Assembly: GCA_022836615.1 (NCBI GenBank)
Contig: MU405324.1
Coordinates: forward strand, 62,001-126,000
From: Annulohypoxylon bovei var. microspora
Taxonomy: Eukaryota > Ascomycota > Sordariomycetes > Xylariales > Hypoxylaceae
Direction of reading: 5' to 3'
DNA: 64,000 nucleotides
In this document: piece after piece, positions 12,508-24,889 of the stretch
Layout of the letters: each line of letters begins with the position of its first letter
Numbering within the stretch: the first letter of the stretch is position 1
The notes under the pieces: model-generated
The model's database searches: none
What the model saw: the letters and a program-made list of their open reading frames with translations, nothing else
What the model was told of the DNA's origin: nothing
Translations under genes and position numbers: made by a program

Positions 12508-13809
12508 ATGGCCGCTACTACACCCAAGATCGCTATCGTGGGCGCGGGCCCCGTAGGTCTCACGCTCGCCGCCATCCTGCACCGCAACGGCGTCAGATCC
12601 ACCGTCTTCGAGCGCGAGAGCAGCGCCGCGGTCCGCGCGCAGGGCGGCACCCTAGATATCCACGCCGGGTCTGGGCAGCGCGCGCTGACCGCCGCGGGTC
12701 TGCTGGCCAAGTTCCGGAAGCTGGCCCGCGTGGAGGGCGAGACGATTCGGCTTGTGAAGGGGGATGGCACGGTGTTGTTCGACCAGAACGGGAAGCAGCG
12801 AGAGAAGAAGGGTAAAGAGGAAGAAGCAGGAGAGGAAGAGGGCCGCGGACGTCCCGAGATCGACCGCCACGACCTGAAAAACATGCTCATAGAAGCTTTG
12901 CCCAAGGAGTATATACGCTGGAATAAAGGCATCGCGTCCATTGCCCCGGTTCCAGGAACCTCGCAGTGGACGCTGAGCTTCATCGATCGCGACGACGACG
13001 ACGAGTCCGGGCCGTACGACCTCGTTCTCGGCGCCGACGGCGCGTGGTCCCGTGTGCGGCCCCGGCTCACGGACGTCAAGCCGCTGTACTCGGGCATCAT
13101 GTCGCTCGACGTTTGGATCTCGGCCGGGGCCCTCGATAGCAGGTCCGATGTAGGATCCTTCATTGGCCGGGGGACCTGTCTAGCAATGAGCGAGGGCCGC
13201 TCGATGGTGCTCCAGCGCCACAGCGACGGAACCGCACGGGTGTACATGTGCGTCCGGACGAGCAAGGATCTGGGCGCGGAGGTGCCGAGCACGAAGGCGC
13301 TATTGCATCTGACCGAGGAAGAAAGTAAAGAAATAGGGGAGGTAGACTGGACGGACGAGAAAACGAGGAAACGGTTCTTGGACACGCACTTCGCGGACTG
13401 GTCAAGGGAGTCGGTCGACGCGGCGCTGGCTATGACGGACCTGCCGACGCTGCGGCCGTTCTACATGCTGCCCATCGGCCACCGGTGGGAGAGCCGGCCC
13501 GGCGTCTCGCTGCTGGGCGACGCGGCGCATCTCATGACGCCGTTTGCCGGCGCCGGCGTTAACGTCGGGATGACGGATGCGTTTGAGCTGGCTGAGGGCA
13601 TCCTGGGGTATGTTAATGGGGAGAAGAAAGGGGCGGATGGGCTGGCGAAGGTGCTGAGGACGTACGAGGAGGGCATGTTCGAGCGCTCGAGCAAGGACGC
13701 CGCGCTCACGAAAAAGAGGATGGTCATGTATCATGAACCTGGCGGCGCGGAGATGTTCAGGGATTTGATGACGGGTGGGAGTGGGGGTGGGATGAAGAAA
13801 GCTAACTAG
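12508..13809 (+). CDS. FAD-dependent monooxygenase (TetX/UbiH-like), 433 aa
   Basis: A single uninterrupted frame. IAIVGAGPVGLTLAAIL at residue 9 is the GxGxxG dinucleotide fold, ending in the ribose-binding glutamate of VFERE. R-A-Q-G-G-T follows, as in TetX-type enzymes. The DG motif is LVLGADGAWSRVRP, and the second FAD motif is LLGDAAHLMTPFAGAGVNVGM. These are the three fingerprints of group A flavoprotein monooxygenases, which hydroxylate aromatic or polyketide-like substrates with NAD(P)H and O2. The GC-rich third positions and lack of introns contrast with its neighbours. A charged Lys/Glu insert lies near residues 95-115. It lies 15 kb from the PKS cluster and is not of the epoxidase type (PaxM/Trt8), so a shared pathway is not assumed. 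Confidence 0.9.
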   Translation: MAATTPKIAIVGAGPVGLTLAAILHRNGVRSTVFERESSAAVRAQGGTLDIHAGSGQRALTAAGLLAKFRKLARVEGETIRLVKGDGTVLFDQNGKQREKKGKEEEAGEEEGRGRPEIDRHDLKNMLIEALPKEYIRWNKGIASIAPVPGTSQWTLSFIDRDDDDESGPYDLVLGADGAWSRVRPRLTDVKPLYSGIMSLDVWISAGALDSRSDVGSFIGRGTCLAMSEGRSMVLQRHSDGTARVYMCVRTSKDLGAEVPSTKALLHLTEEESKEIGEVDWTDEKTRKRFLDTHFADWSRESVDAALAMTDLPTLRPFYMLPIGHRWESRPGVSLLGDAAHLMTPFAGAGVNVGMTDAFELAEGILGYVNGEKKGADGLAKVLRTYEEGMFERSSKDAALTKKRMVMYHEPGGAEMFRDLMTGGSGGGMKKAN

Positions 13810-16800
13810 GTAGGTAGGCATATATACATCTAGGAGGTAGGTTCTATGGGTGGGATAGGTGGATGGTTTTGCAATCCCTAGGTAATGTTGGTAGGGGAAT
13901 ATTTGTAACTAGTACGGCGCCTTCATTAATCCAGCTCAAGTCAACTAATCGCACTCAACTAATTTAAATTAAATATAACTGGTTTTCTACGCTTGGGAAT
14001 GGGTTGCCGTTGTTTGTAGCTTGAGTTGATGTCCTAATAAATCTCAATGGGTTTCCTCCTGATCCTCTAGCTTCTACGTCAGCCCCTGAATCTTCTGCAG
14101 CTATTTTACCCTTTTGTCACCGTTACCGTCCCACTCACGAAGAGGCAAGCGGCGCAGTCATTATACTAACAGCAAGCTTATCGTGATTTATCATGTACGT
14201 ATTTAACACATAGCTTAGTGCGATGTTTGTTCCTTAAGGAGTATAGGTACGTTATAGATTTCTAATTCTCTCGGCATTAGTAAGGGTAAAGAGAAACTTA
14301 TGAGTCGACTAATTACTAGGAGGAATCTTAGTATACGTGCAGCTGTTATAGTCACGATAAACTGTCAGCTTCATGAGGAATGGCGCCGTTTTGACATGCC
14401 TCGGGCCGGGACGCCGGGGCTGACTCGGTTGCCATAACCCATACCATCGTAGGCACGCTTGTGACGATAAGCGACGAAGCTTCACTGGTGGAAATGCACT
14501 TCACATGGATGCCCCCTGATTGAGACCCCCACGTGTAAGAGGTATATAACTCCTAAGGACTGGCCTCTAATATTTCCCGTGTCCCCAAAATCTTCTTTCT
14601 CTACGTTAATCTACACGTTTTCGAGCCTAACGCGCAAACAAATCTAAGGGTTTCTCACAAACTTTGAAGTTCTAACTGCACCTGATGTATAGATTAGATG
14701 AATCCTCCTATTATAATTATGCACGATCACGTCAACGTAAACGAGCGATATGTTCAATGATTGGGCACAGCTACGCGGCCGGGATTTGGAAGAGCACAGT
14801 TACGAAGGCATAATGTGAAACATTAGGCTGAGTGGCGGAATGTTGCCGAATGCGTTACTATGAAGTCGGTACGCCGTGACTCAACCGGACAAACACATCC
14901 AACAGTCACGAGTGCTATCCCTTGCGGGGAAAGATGTCGCCGGTCTCGACGTAGCATTCCTACACCGCGGTCCCGGTCCTTCGGTGTCGCACGCCGGCCC
15001 TGGCGTGTTCTAGTTTGCGGGCACGCAGCCAACAATCCTAGGCGATATCGTGGCTTTTCGACCATGGTGCTCATACCTTCATACCTAGGTACACTCATTG
15101 AGAAATGTTACTCAAGCGACCGGGCGTCTTTGGACACATTCCACAAGCTTTAGCGCATCCAGAAGTCTAGACTTTCAGCTCGTATCGTCGACCAATAAAT
15201 TCACAAGCTCGCCTTATAGAGATACTGGCCCGAGATATCGACGAGATTTATGCGAAGGTGACGCAAGGGAGAGGTGGAGGCGAGAAATATTAAGCGTCTA
15301 TTCCCAGATCGGAAACTCGCAATATGTTGAGGCGAATGGAAATTAGAGATAGGGCGCCGTTGAGCTGTCGATTACATATCGTGAACAAAGGGAGTTATCG
15401 TGGTTAACGAGGAGATGACAAACAACTTTGTTCCCCAGGATTCGCAGCGCCGTCGCAATGGTTTTCCCCAGAATAATCGATAATTCAAGCGAAGTGTCGT
15501 TGATCATCCGAAAACTGGATCCGGAAACTGGAGTTTGGGTCTGGATTGTTGTTTAGATGGAGACGACACGTGAAATCGTGAGACAAGAAATGCCTATTGG
15601 CTCAGGTCGTCTGGAGATTGAGAGACAACGGTGATTGGTTCTTCTCGAGTTCAATTCCGACTCCACTCTTTGTTCTCTAGTCCAGAGTCTAGACCGCTTC
15701 GCTGCTCGGTGTCTGTGATTTCGAGTTCGCATGATACAACGTAGGGGGTAGCAGTATTGGAACTTTCCCACCGACCACGTGTGTCGTTTATTTTGGCTAC
15801 ATGTCTCCAACGTCCATTAATCTTTAATCCGAGAGCATATTCCAAATTTAAAGAGGAGATGTCATAGACTCATAGTCTCGATTTTGATAGATCACTTTGT
15901 ACGACATTAGACATGTACGTATAGTTATATGCATAGATAAGAATTAAGCTATTACTACGTGGTATAGACCAGTCTAGACTAAAACTTTGGAGTTAGTTGA
16001 TGCTAAGAGAGATATGTCATGTTTACGCTTCTCTTTAATTCTACCTACCTACCCACCTACTTTCTAAAATATTATACAGTTTAGATATGATCTAGATCTC
16101 TATGATCGACGTCTTAGAAGAGCGCTTCTTGTTGCTGCTGAACCATGATGCCGGTATTGTTACTCGGTGTCTTCAATACCAGAGCTAATGTCGACGCAAG
16201 CAATTACCCCTGCGTATTAATATAGGTACCCATTGCCGCATAAGTGCTTTTAGCTGAACGCCATTCCCGCCCAACCTCTGCCGCGACTTACACGAAAAGA
16301 GATAGTAACATTTACATACTAACATATCTTATCCCCCATACTACGCTGATAGAGTTGTATCGCATGCTGATTTTCTATCTCGCCGCATGCACAATCCCAT
16401 CTGAAAAATCTGATGAACTTACGTATGCACACACAGACATAGATAACATAGCTACAGTGCTAGAGTAAGCACGTGTGCGCTGATAGTTACGTATCGCATA
16501 CTACATACCATACCCTACATACTTCACTTACCATCGCATGCGTATTGACTCCTGAGACCTCAAATATAGTGATGGATCTAAGCTTGGAATACATAAAATA
16601 AAAGACCTCCAAAATAGTACTAGGGCAAATACGGACGAAAGCATCATGGCGGAGAATAACGGGAAAACGGTTCCTTTAAACCTGCCTGCTTCGTTCTAGT
16701 GGCGTAGTATTTGATCTTGCAGGCTCGTTGTGTCGTAGTATTGTATCTACAGCATGTACGTATTCTTCGAGTGTTACGTATCATAATTTATCCATAGGAA

Positions 16801-19425
16801 GCGTACTAACTTCAACTTGCATAAGTGACAATGTGGCGACGGATTTGATTCATCTCGTACGATCTATCAGATTTGGTCGTTTCTTACGCTGCATTAGATA
16901 TTACGGTGATCTGTGCTCTGCAAGGGTTAAGTCAAGAATAGCAATTTCATATTGGACGGTTTACCGTGCTATGCTCACCGAATAGCAAGATTTTTCATAC
17001 AATCCTTATTCCCCGTCTCATCGGGCAACGTTGAGCCGATGAATTTCTCGTCGAATCGCATTTGGGGATAGTGTCTTGATACTTCGGCATCAGCCGTCCT
17101 AAGTTGCAGTCTCAAAACCAGTCACGTGTACGAATTCATTACCAGGGACAAGACTTTGCTTGACGTTGCTTGACTTTATTAAGTGGAAAAGGTGGGAAAA
17201 TGTGGAAAAGGAGGGGACCCCAAGGCGTGCGGAGATGACTTCTAGGCTTTTTGGGGTGTAGGGGATGGATGGTTGTACCAAATAATAACGATGTGGAAAT
17301 ATTTGTGGGGATATCTCGTCGTATTCTCCAATGACTTTGTCTCTTTTTGAATCTCCTAGGGTCTTTATTTTGTAGCGGAGCCAATCTTGGACTTGGTTGG
17401 GCTTGGAAAGGCCCTGCTAATCTTTTAGAGGCGCTGATCTTTTACATATTTCACCGAGCTGAGGCTAACAAACCATACATGACCAAGTAAAGACGTATTT
17501 ATTCAATCTAACCGTAACTCATTATTCATGTTGGCTCGAGAGATCACTACTACTCTGTACCACCGCAGTAGAACAAAAAACCAACACCAGATTATATGTT
17601 AGTTACCAAGCGTTACTAAACTAATAGACCGAAACCCCAACTTCACTTAGCAAAGAGAACTAACTACCAGTGGAGGCGGGAGGCAAACCTGGAGACAAGG
17701 ACGCTACGGTTAGAACTAAGACAAATAAGGCCTAGTTACAGGTAATAAAAAATAATCAGGATGAGAGAAGATGGGGAGAAGATGGGGAAACGGCACAGGG
17801 CACATGCTAACGTTGGGAATGTAAGCGAGCGAGCGAACTAGGTAATATTTAGAATAAAGCCCTTTTGTTACCAAGAAGCTAGCCCACTCCCCCGCAGGAA
17901 CTCGCGCTGATACAAGAGATGGGAATGAAGCCGTTGTCGTCATAGTTCATAGGCATTCTCTCGACATTAACCAAAAACGGTTTAACATTTCCCATTCTCC
18001 TGTTTTTGGGCTTATTTTCCCCTCATCGTCCCGGAGGTAAGGTACGGTACTACCCCTCTTGGGGATTCGTCAATTCATTGGCGTGCGTATCTTGCGTACC
18101 ACATAGCATGCTACACATACGACACGATGACCATTGAGTTGCACAGATGTCCAGACTAGGTAGCTAGAGAATACCTATCTAACTTTGCTCACCGCCTAAG
18201 ATAAGCTAAGTACAGCAATTATCGATATACTGAGTCGTACATTATATGCTGTTATGCAGAGCCTCAAGTCATAGGTAGTAACGAACTATCTCACAGTGAA
18301 ACACTCAGCTCAGGCATGTATGTAAGACGGATATAAATTAGCTAGGCGGTTTTTATTTTGTACTACCACACTTCCCTCAAGACCGGCATAGCCTACTAGA
18401 ATTAAAAGAAAAGTTAGAGGCGGAAGCGAAGTCAAATAGTCGGAATCAAAGACACAGGCAGAGACATAGACAAAGCCTTACAGAATGCCTAGGATAGCAT
18501 TTCTTCGGCCAGTCCGTGTTTCCGGCGCATACGCATCAAGAAAATACCTGTATACTTGCTAACCAATTACCCTTGCTTCATCAGATGATTGATTGCTCAC
18601 GAGAGATGAAAAAAAATGGCATCGCCAAACAATCATTCCTGTCCGTCATCTCGACACACAACCCTCACTCACCTACTATTCGTTACAAGCAGCCCGCTGT
18701 CACTAGCCGCTTCCGGTCTGCACATATCCTTGTTTCTCTATACTATGTACGTATGTACGTAGTAGAGGCTTGCTTCATCCACACATCCGCGCCATCATTT
18801 CTCTTGCCAAGATGTGCCCATGGTGGAGTTTGGCATGGTTAATTCGGCGCTTACCATCGCCCAAGCCTTTTGCCACGGCTCACTGGACTGGCGTTCGGGA
18901 GGACAGCCATTAGACCGCGTCTGGTTACCGGCACGCTGAATCCTCCCACTGTTCTCAGCAAGGGCCATGGCAAGCCATGGCTAGCATCCTTCGCGTGTCG
19001 CCATCCTTGACCCATGGATGATCCCGGTACGTACTAATTTGTCCATATGGTGGGGGGAGCCTTGTTCCATGGGGAAGTGTACCCATCTGGGGTTTTCTTG
19101 CTCGGGCTGTCGATTAAGTTCTGTGATTGGGATTGGGATCTTCGTCCTGCTTACGAGCAGAGTTGCGAAACCACTCGGTGGCGCTCTTTGTTGGGTAATA
19201 TAAGTCTCGGGGCCTGCCCTTTGTGACCCTCCATCCCGCTTCGACTTTTATTCTTGCCCCCCTTCAATTCGTATCAAGGTGTTGTCGCTCCCTACAGCAA
19301 CAGAGGCCGGATCCAACAACATTCCCTCCTCTGCTGGCGGTAACCTCAAGTTTTCTCTTCTTCAATTCCCTCCCTGTTACGACCCACTCCTGTCGACTGT
19401 CACCTTATAGGTTGAATGAATCGCA
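13810..19425. other. 5.6-kb gene-poor spacer
   Basis: No open frame here has convincing protein-family features; the longest (around 14.8-15.3 kb and 18.5-18.8 kb) lack recognisable motifs. The final ~400 bp before 19426 are CT-rich and include AATATAAG near 19197, fitting a transcribed leader for the sugar transporter. A long regulatory leader or non-coding RNA cannot be excluded without transcript data. Confidence 0.45.
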
Positions 19426-21566
19426 ATGGATGAGAAACCTCAAGCTGACGCGTGGGTGTTCCCTTCACATGAGCTTACTCATTGAATCACAAATATCTAA
19501 CTCGCTATCCGTAGTATCGAGCCTAAGGGCGCCGAGGGCAACTACTTAGAGACTGGTGTCGACACTGCCGAACATGTTGACCTAAACGACAACCTTGAAG
19601 CGAGGTAAGTAACTACTTTATCGCGGCGCTTGGAAGCTCCCTGGCGCGGGAGAACCTATCAGCGTACTCGGTGCCACGGTGGATGAGGCATGGCTAACAT
19701 GTGATCTCACCCGGCAGGATTAAGAATCCTCTCAAAGGCATTCCCCACGAAAAGCTGATGCGTGACGTCGAGGCTTTCGCCCATGAGAATAATCTAGTCG
19801 AGCACATCCCGGTTCTGCGCAGGGGTGCGCTCGTCGCCCAGAACCCCAACGATTTCGAGGATCAAGATGGCGAGGAGGCTCTTGATGAAGTCGAAAAGAC
19901 TGTTCTCCGCGACGAAATCCTTCACCGGTGGCGTATGCCCATGCGACTGTTCCTAACTATCGCAACCTGCTCCATCGGCGCTGCTGTCCAAGGTTGGGAT
20001 CAGACGGGAAGTAATGGCGCGAACATTTTCTTCCCCGACTACTACGGCATCGGAACCAAGTCCACTAAAGATACCCTTGTAAGCTTATTTTTGACAATAT
20101 TCTTGGGTAATTGACTAATCGTTGATGAAGCTGGTCGGTCTTATAAATTCTGGTCCTTACATTGGAAGTGCCTTCATCGGATGTTGGCTTTCAGACCCTC
20201 TGAATAACTGGCTCGGTCGTCGCGGTGTTATTTTCATCTCTGCGCATTTCTGCCTCTGGCCTGTCATTGGTTCTGCATTTTGCCATACATGGGAACAACA
20301 ATTGGCGTGTCGTCTACTTATGGGTATTGGAATGGGTGTGAAAGCCTCTACTGGTTCGTATATCCTTTATTTTTGCTCATCCCATACTTGGCGTGCTAAC
20401 ATTTAAAAGTACCTATCTACGCTGCCGAAAACGCACCCGCCTCAATCCGAGGTGCTTTGGTTATGTCCTGGCAGATGTGGACCGCCTTCGGTATTTTCCT
20501 CGGAACTGCTATCAATCTTGCTGTCTTTTACCACCCGCTCAATTGGAGACTGATGTTGGGCGCTCCCTTCATCCCGGCCGTCCCTCTCATTTGCCTTATC
20601 TACCTGTGCCCCGAGTCGCCACGTTGGTACATGAAGAAGAACAGATACGCAGAAGCTTGGAAATCGATGCTCCTGCTGAGGAACAATCAGATCCAAGTTG
20701 CTAGGGATATTTACTACATCCACGCTCAGTTGTCTATTGAGAAGCAGATCCTGAGCAAAAGCAACTACCTCACCCGTTTCACTCAGCTATTCACTATCCC
20801 TCGTGTGCGCCGTGCCAACATCGCTGCTTTCACGGTTATGATTGCCCAACAGATGTGTGGAATTAACATCATTGCTTTCTATTCAACGACTATTTTCGTT
20901 GACTCCGGTTACACGGAGTTCCAGGCTATGCTTTGCTCTTTCGGATTCGGTCTCGTCAACTGGCTTTTTGCATTCCCCGCTTTCTGGACCATCGACACCT
21001 TTGGACGACGATCTCTACTCCTTTTTACTTTCCCCCAGATGATGTGGACTTTACTAGCGGCCGGATTGTGCACTCTATTGCCGGAAGGGATGACGAGAAC
21101 CGCATTAGTTGCCCTCTTCATCTTCATGTTCGCCGCGTTCTACTCCCCTGGTGAGGGACCTGTACCTTTCACCTACAGTGCCGAAGTCTACCCCCTGTCC
21201 CATCGTGAGGTCGGTATGGGTTTCGCCGTCGCCACTTGCCTGTTCTGGGCCGCTGTTCTTAGTATGACGTTCCCCTTCATCCTGTCGAAATTGGACACGG
21301 TCGGTGCCTTCGGCCTGTATGCTGGCTTCAACCTAGTGGCGTTTGTCATGATCTTCTTCCTGGTGCCCGAGACGAAGCAGCGCACGCTCGAAGAGCTCGA
21401 CTACGTGTTCGCGGTGCCTAACAGCAAGTTCGCCAGATACCAGGTCACCAAGGCCCTGCCCTTCTGGTTTAAGCGCTACGTGTTCTGGCAGCGCCACGCC
21501 GTGCTCGAGCCCCTCTACCACAAGGACGACGAGCCGCAGCCGCACACGCTCCGCGAGAAGTCATAA
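19426..21566 (+). CDS. MFS sugar/inositol-type transporter, 618 aa
   Basis: Five exons (19426-19451, 19515-19604, 19718-20078, 20131-20353, 20410-21566) give 618 residues. The first exon holds only eight full codons (MDEKPQAD). A long acidic cytosolic N-terminus of about 120 residues precedes some twelve hydrophobic segments. Sugar-porter signatures are visible: [15 protein letters not shown] at TM1, [11 protein letters not shown] after TM2 (the D-x-x-GRR loop), [28 protein letters not shown] at the central loop, [11 protein letters not shown], and [15 protein letters not shown] after TM12. This profile fits proton-linked sugar or polyol uptake at the plasma membrane; the exact substrate cannot be told. 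The C-terminal tail (about 50 residues) is charged and cytosolic. Confidence 0.9.
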
Positions 21567-23245
21567 GCCTCTTCGCGGCAAGGGGGACGGAATGAGAAAC
21601 GAGAAAAGGGAAAAGGCGTGTGTTGGCTATGGGTTGGCTTGGTAAATACATGCAGATGATGGAAGGAAACCAAAGGATTTATGTGCTTGAGTCACAATCA
21701 TTTAAATAAAAATGCGGATTTTGCGAATACCCCCATATTTCTCATTCTAGATTATCTATAGGGACTCCCTAGACAAATCTACTATCTTGATATTTCAAGA
21801 AGGCTATGCCTCTGTAGGCATGCTCGCGTATTTAACCAAGTGCCATCGTATTTGGCTTTCATGTTGGTTCTGACGCTCCAATAAATATGCGAGATGATAT
21901 GCAAGATCTATGTTAATTATATTGGGACACCGTCGATCGTACCACTTGACAGAATATCCAGGCACGTTGCGACACTCGCACGCGGGAATAAGTGGAGGGC
22001 AGATGTCAAATTTCCGGCCCCGGAGGTGGGACCTTGACCAACGAAATGTCCCCTTACCCAGCCAAAGCAGGCGACCGACTACTCCACATCTCAGGATTGT
22101 TAGAAAACTTTATATGTATAGCAGGAGCTATTCCCAATGAAGTTGGGTTGGTTTCACGAAGTAGGCGTCGACGGCACAGAGCCGCGGTCGTTGGGTTTTA
22201 TTTCCATGTTTCTTACAGCGGACACTAGTCGCACGACAACATACTGGCGACCTATGAACTGAATAATTTTCCGTGCAGCTAGGTAGTTATTAGATACGTA
22301 AGACCATCGATCTTCGTCATTCTCCTTCTCTCTCTAGATATAGGTTTTCTTTACATTAAATTTTAGATAATCGTTTCATTTCCCCTAGTACAGATAGCAT
22401 AGGCAAACGGAAAAGGGGTAACGGGGGTGGAGGTGAGGGGTACTTTCCACCGCATATATGGGTCTAGATACCTTCAAAATTCTTAAATACACCATGTTAA
22501 CAGCCATTGAAAGGCACTTAGATGATAGCAAACCCCGAGCAAGAAATATGTTTGATAGATTTCCCTATCATGTATGACTTCTTAAATCTTGTTAGGTTAG
22601 CACTTGATTTAGCCTCAATAACGACCAAGAAGGGAGGCTGATTCGATTCAGTATTCAGTAACAATAGAACCCGTTCTTCCTTCCATTAGCATGATTTTAC
22701 TAAGATATACGTTATCTAGTATTGTAGGGAGTCTTTTTTCGATCATCTAATTGTATTTTTCATTAGGGTTCCCCTTGTTAGAAAAATATCGGGAGGATGG
22801 AAGGACGCCTACCGTCTGATCTACGACAGATATCATCAAGAATATTTGACATCCATCCAATACTTAAGGCTGCTCATATAAAAGTAGAATTAGCCGTAAT
22901 CTCGAAGTCCCAAGATGGACAATAGCAGTAACTAGCTATTACTAGCAGCCATGGCTCCCAAGTTGGGCAATGCAGTATTTGTACTCAATGAAATCGTGGA
23001 ATTGTGCAAGATATGAACGTAGTAGAGAATCTTTCACTCCTTGGGTAATTTTATTGTCGGTCCTGAGACACCTTTATCATTCATGCAAGTTTGGAACTTC
23101 CTGTGTTGTTTTCTTGAAGCAACTATCTGAGTCTGTTGGATTTCGAGTGAATTGGGTACTGGGGCAAGGTTTTAAACAGTAGGAAGCCTCGAGGCTCCTT
23201 CTCGCACTCTTTGGGTATGTTCCATTGTCTCTACTTCTTATCGCA
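21567..23245. other. Spacer with possible gene relic
   Basis: About 1.7 kb. Around 22951-23030 a short frame (MAPKLGNAVFVLNEIVELCKI) is followed after a stop by a plausible continuation in another frame (YERSRESF). This could be the frameshifted start of a lost gene, but it is too short to name. The rest is AT-rich without signal. Confidence 0.35.
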
Positions 23246-23620
23246 TCACTGTGCTTCCTGTGCTTCCTGGGCGTCCTGGGCCTCCTCGGTCTCGTTGGTC
23301 ACCTCGGTCTCGTTGGTCACCTCGGTCTCGTTGGTCACCTCGGTCTCGTTGGTCACCTCGGTCTCGTTGGTCACCTCGGTCTCGTTGGTCACACTGGTCT
23401 CGTGGGTATCCTTGGCTTCTTCGGTCGTCTTAGCCTCTTCAGCTTTCTTGGCCTTCTTGTCCTTCTTCTCTGCCTTGCGGCGAGCTAGCTTTTGCTGACG
23501 AGTCTCTCGAGGAGGGTCAGAAGTTGCCTGCTGTGCTTGTCGTTGGGCAATCTGAACTTCCGGATCGTCTCGGATAGCTCGTCTCACCCTATCTATTGTG
23601 ATATGACGTCGCCGGATCAT
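23246..23620 (-). CDS. Low-complexity charged protein with TNETEV repeats, 124 aa (hypothetical)
   Basis: One minus-strand frame from ATG at 23618-23620. Residues 1-35 are basic (RRRHITIDRVRRAIRDDP). They are followed by a Lys/Glu-rich helix-forming stretch (KLARRKAEKKDKKAKKAEEAK), then six tandem copies of TNETEV or close variants, and an EAQ/DAQ tail. No known domain is recognised. The composition predicts an intrinsically disordered or coiled-coil protein. The repeat keeps frame because its unit is 18 bp. Whether it is expressed, or has an additional upstream exon, is unknown. Its C-terminal length is expected to vary between strains. Confidence 0.4.
   Translation of the reverse strand: MIRRRHITIDRVRRAIRDDPEVQIAQRQAQQATSDPPRETRQQKLARRKAEKKDKKAKKAEEAKTTEEAKDTHETSVTNETEVTNETEVTNETEVTNETEVTNETEVTNETEEAQDAQEAQEAQ
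23284..23391. repeat. 18-bp minisatellite, six units
   Basis: Six near-identical head-to-tail copies of CCTCGGTCTCGTTGGTCA. Read on the minus strand in frame they encode Thr-Asn-Glu-Thr-Glu-Val units of the hypothetical protein at 23246-23620. Confidence 0.95.
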
Positions 23621-24321
23621 GTTGTCTAGAGAAACGCTATTAAAATCAGTAGCTTTCCTGTGACGATAATCGGGTGATACGTACGAGAGGTTTAATTTTG
23701 ATTGTTCTTATGTGTATTTGGCTGCGGACTTATTGCGTTTATTTTTTCGAACGCGGTGGCTTTAGTAGGCATCTCTTTTCCTTGCGTGGACGAGTTGGTT
23801 GTAATGGTATTAACTTTTGGAGTGTGGTGACATTCGAACCTGGAGGGGTTGATTTTTACCATGTATTGAATTTTGTATATATGGTTAAGTTCGTATTTGA
23901 TAATTGCGCATATGCGTCCTTAGACATGACGCTGATCGGTTTGTGAAAATTCACATTGACCGTCGTTCGACTGGCGTTGTTCGACTGACATGTCGGACAA
24001 ATATCGTGTTCCATCTTGACGTATAGATAAGTTACACCTCATATTAGTTTGAAGTTTAGGTAGGTAGGTTATAATTATTATAATCGACTTTTTTGGTCTG
24101 ACTCGGCTTCTTTTCAGCCTGCTAGACGAGAGCGGCTTCATAAAAAGGGCGTCTTAGAAACTTGGTCACTTGTTTCTTGAATAAATTAGGTACCACAGGA
24201 ACGTCGTTCTTTGGATCCGATATATATACCTACCTAGGCACCTAGGCACCTATGTACCTAAGGTAAGGTATTTAAGGTATAATATCTAGTATGGTATAAG
24301 TAAGAATTTATATGAAGGTTG
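23621..24321. other. AT-rich spacer
   Basis: Contains several TAGG/CCTA tetranucleotide runs (24057-24070 and 24229-24260) but no supported gene. Confidence 0.4.
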
Positions 24322-24530
24322 AGGCCCTTGCTCAGTGCGTCATTAGATCAGCAATGAATCGGTACTGTATCAACCCTAAGCTAACCTTGTCTCAGCCCTG
24401 GGCTGCCTAATAGTGATCCTTCCGCTAAGATCTAGCGGTTAATTGGGCTATAGCCCAGTGCACCCAGTCACTAAGGCAATGGAACTCTTCACAGTGCGCA
24501 ATAGTATCATTTGACCCATTGCCAGGTGTA
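24322..24530. repeat. Dispersed ~210-bp repeat, copy A
   Basis: Shares ordered blocks with two other places in the window: CCTTGCyCAGTGCG, then CTGTATyrACC, CCTAATAGTGATC and CACT(A)AG. Copies have diverged by many transitions. It is probably an old non-autonomous element; ends are approximate. Confidence 0.6.
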
Positions 24531-24636
24531 CGGTCCCAACCTTCGTGTTCTATGAACATCTTGAACACTTGGTTTCGGGATTTTATTTGTTAACATTTTC
24601 ATTATGAATACTCTACGAAGGTCAAAGCTAAAAGTT

Positions 24637-24845
24637 TCGCGCATCAGCTACGTTCCTTGCCCAGTGCGTGATTGGATAAGTAATTGGAAGTAAATACTGT
24701 ATTGACCTCGGGCTAACACTTAAACCTAATAGTGATCTGTCCACTATATTTAATGGATGAGCCGCTATAGCTCAAGTAGCTTAGCCACTAAAGAAAAACA
24801 TCACACGGTGCAGATATACTTCAATATAAACGGTGTTGACCTTCA
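24637..24845. repeat. Dispersed ~210-bp repeat, copy B
   Basis: Same block order as copy A in the same orientation, about 110 bp further on. Its left edge TTTCGCGCATCAGCTACG matches copy C closely (TTTCGCACATCAGCCACG), which fixes the left boundary better than copy A does. Confidence 0.6.
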
Positions 24846-24889
24846 AATATACAAGTCAATTACCCAGCACTTAAGTCTTAATCATCCTT

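Noticed and set aside
12508..13809. The FAD monooxygenase as the missing epoxidase of the meroterpenoid cluster
   Set aside because: It is TetX-like, not of the PaxM/Trt8 type, lies about 17 kb from the nearest cluster gene, and no copy of the promoter motif was seen upstream.
12489..13821. Long minus-strand frames opposite the FAD monooxygenase
   Set aside because: Antisense shadows of a GC-rich gene; proline/serine/arginine-rich without domains.
14823..15346. Overlapping open frames on both strands near 15 kb
   Set aside because: No family motif, no consistent splice sites, arginine-rich composition typical of non-coding shadow frames.
23284..23391. Regular repeat array that might look like a CRISPR array
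   Set aside because: Units are contiguous without spacers, keep a reading frame, and the genome is eukaryotic.
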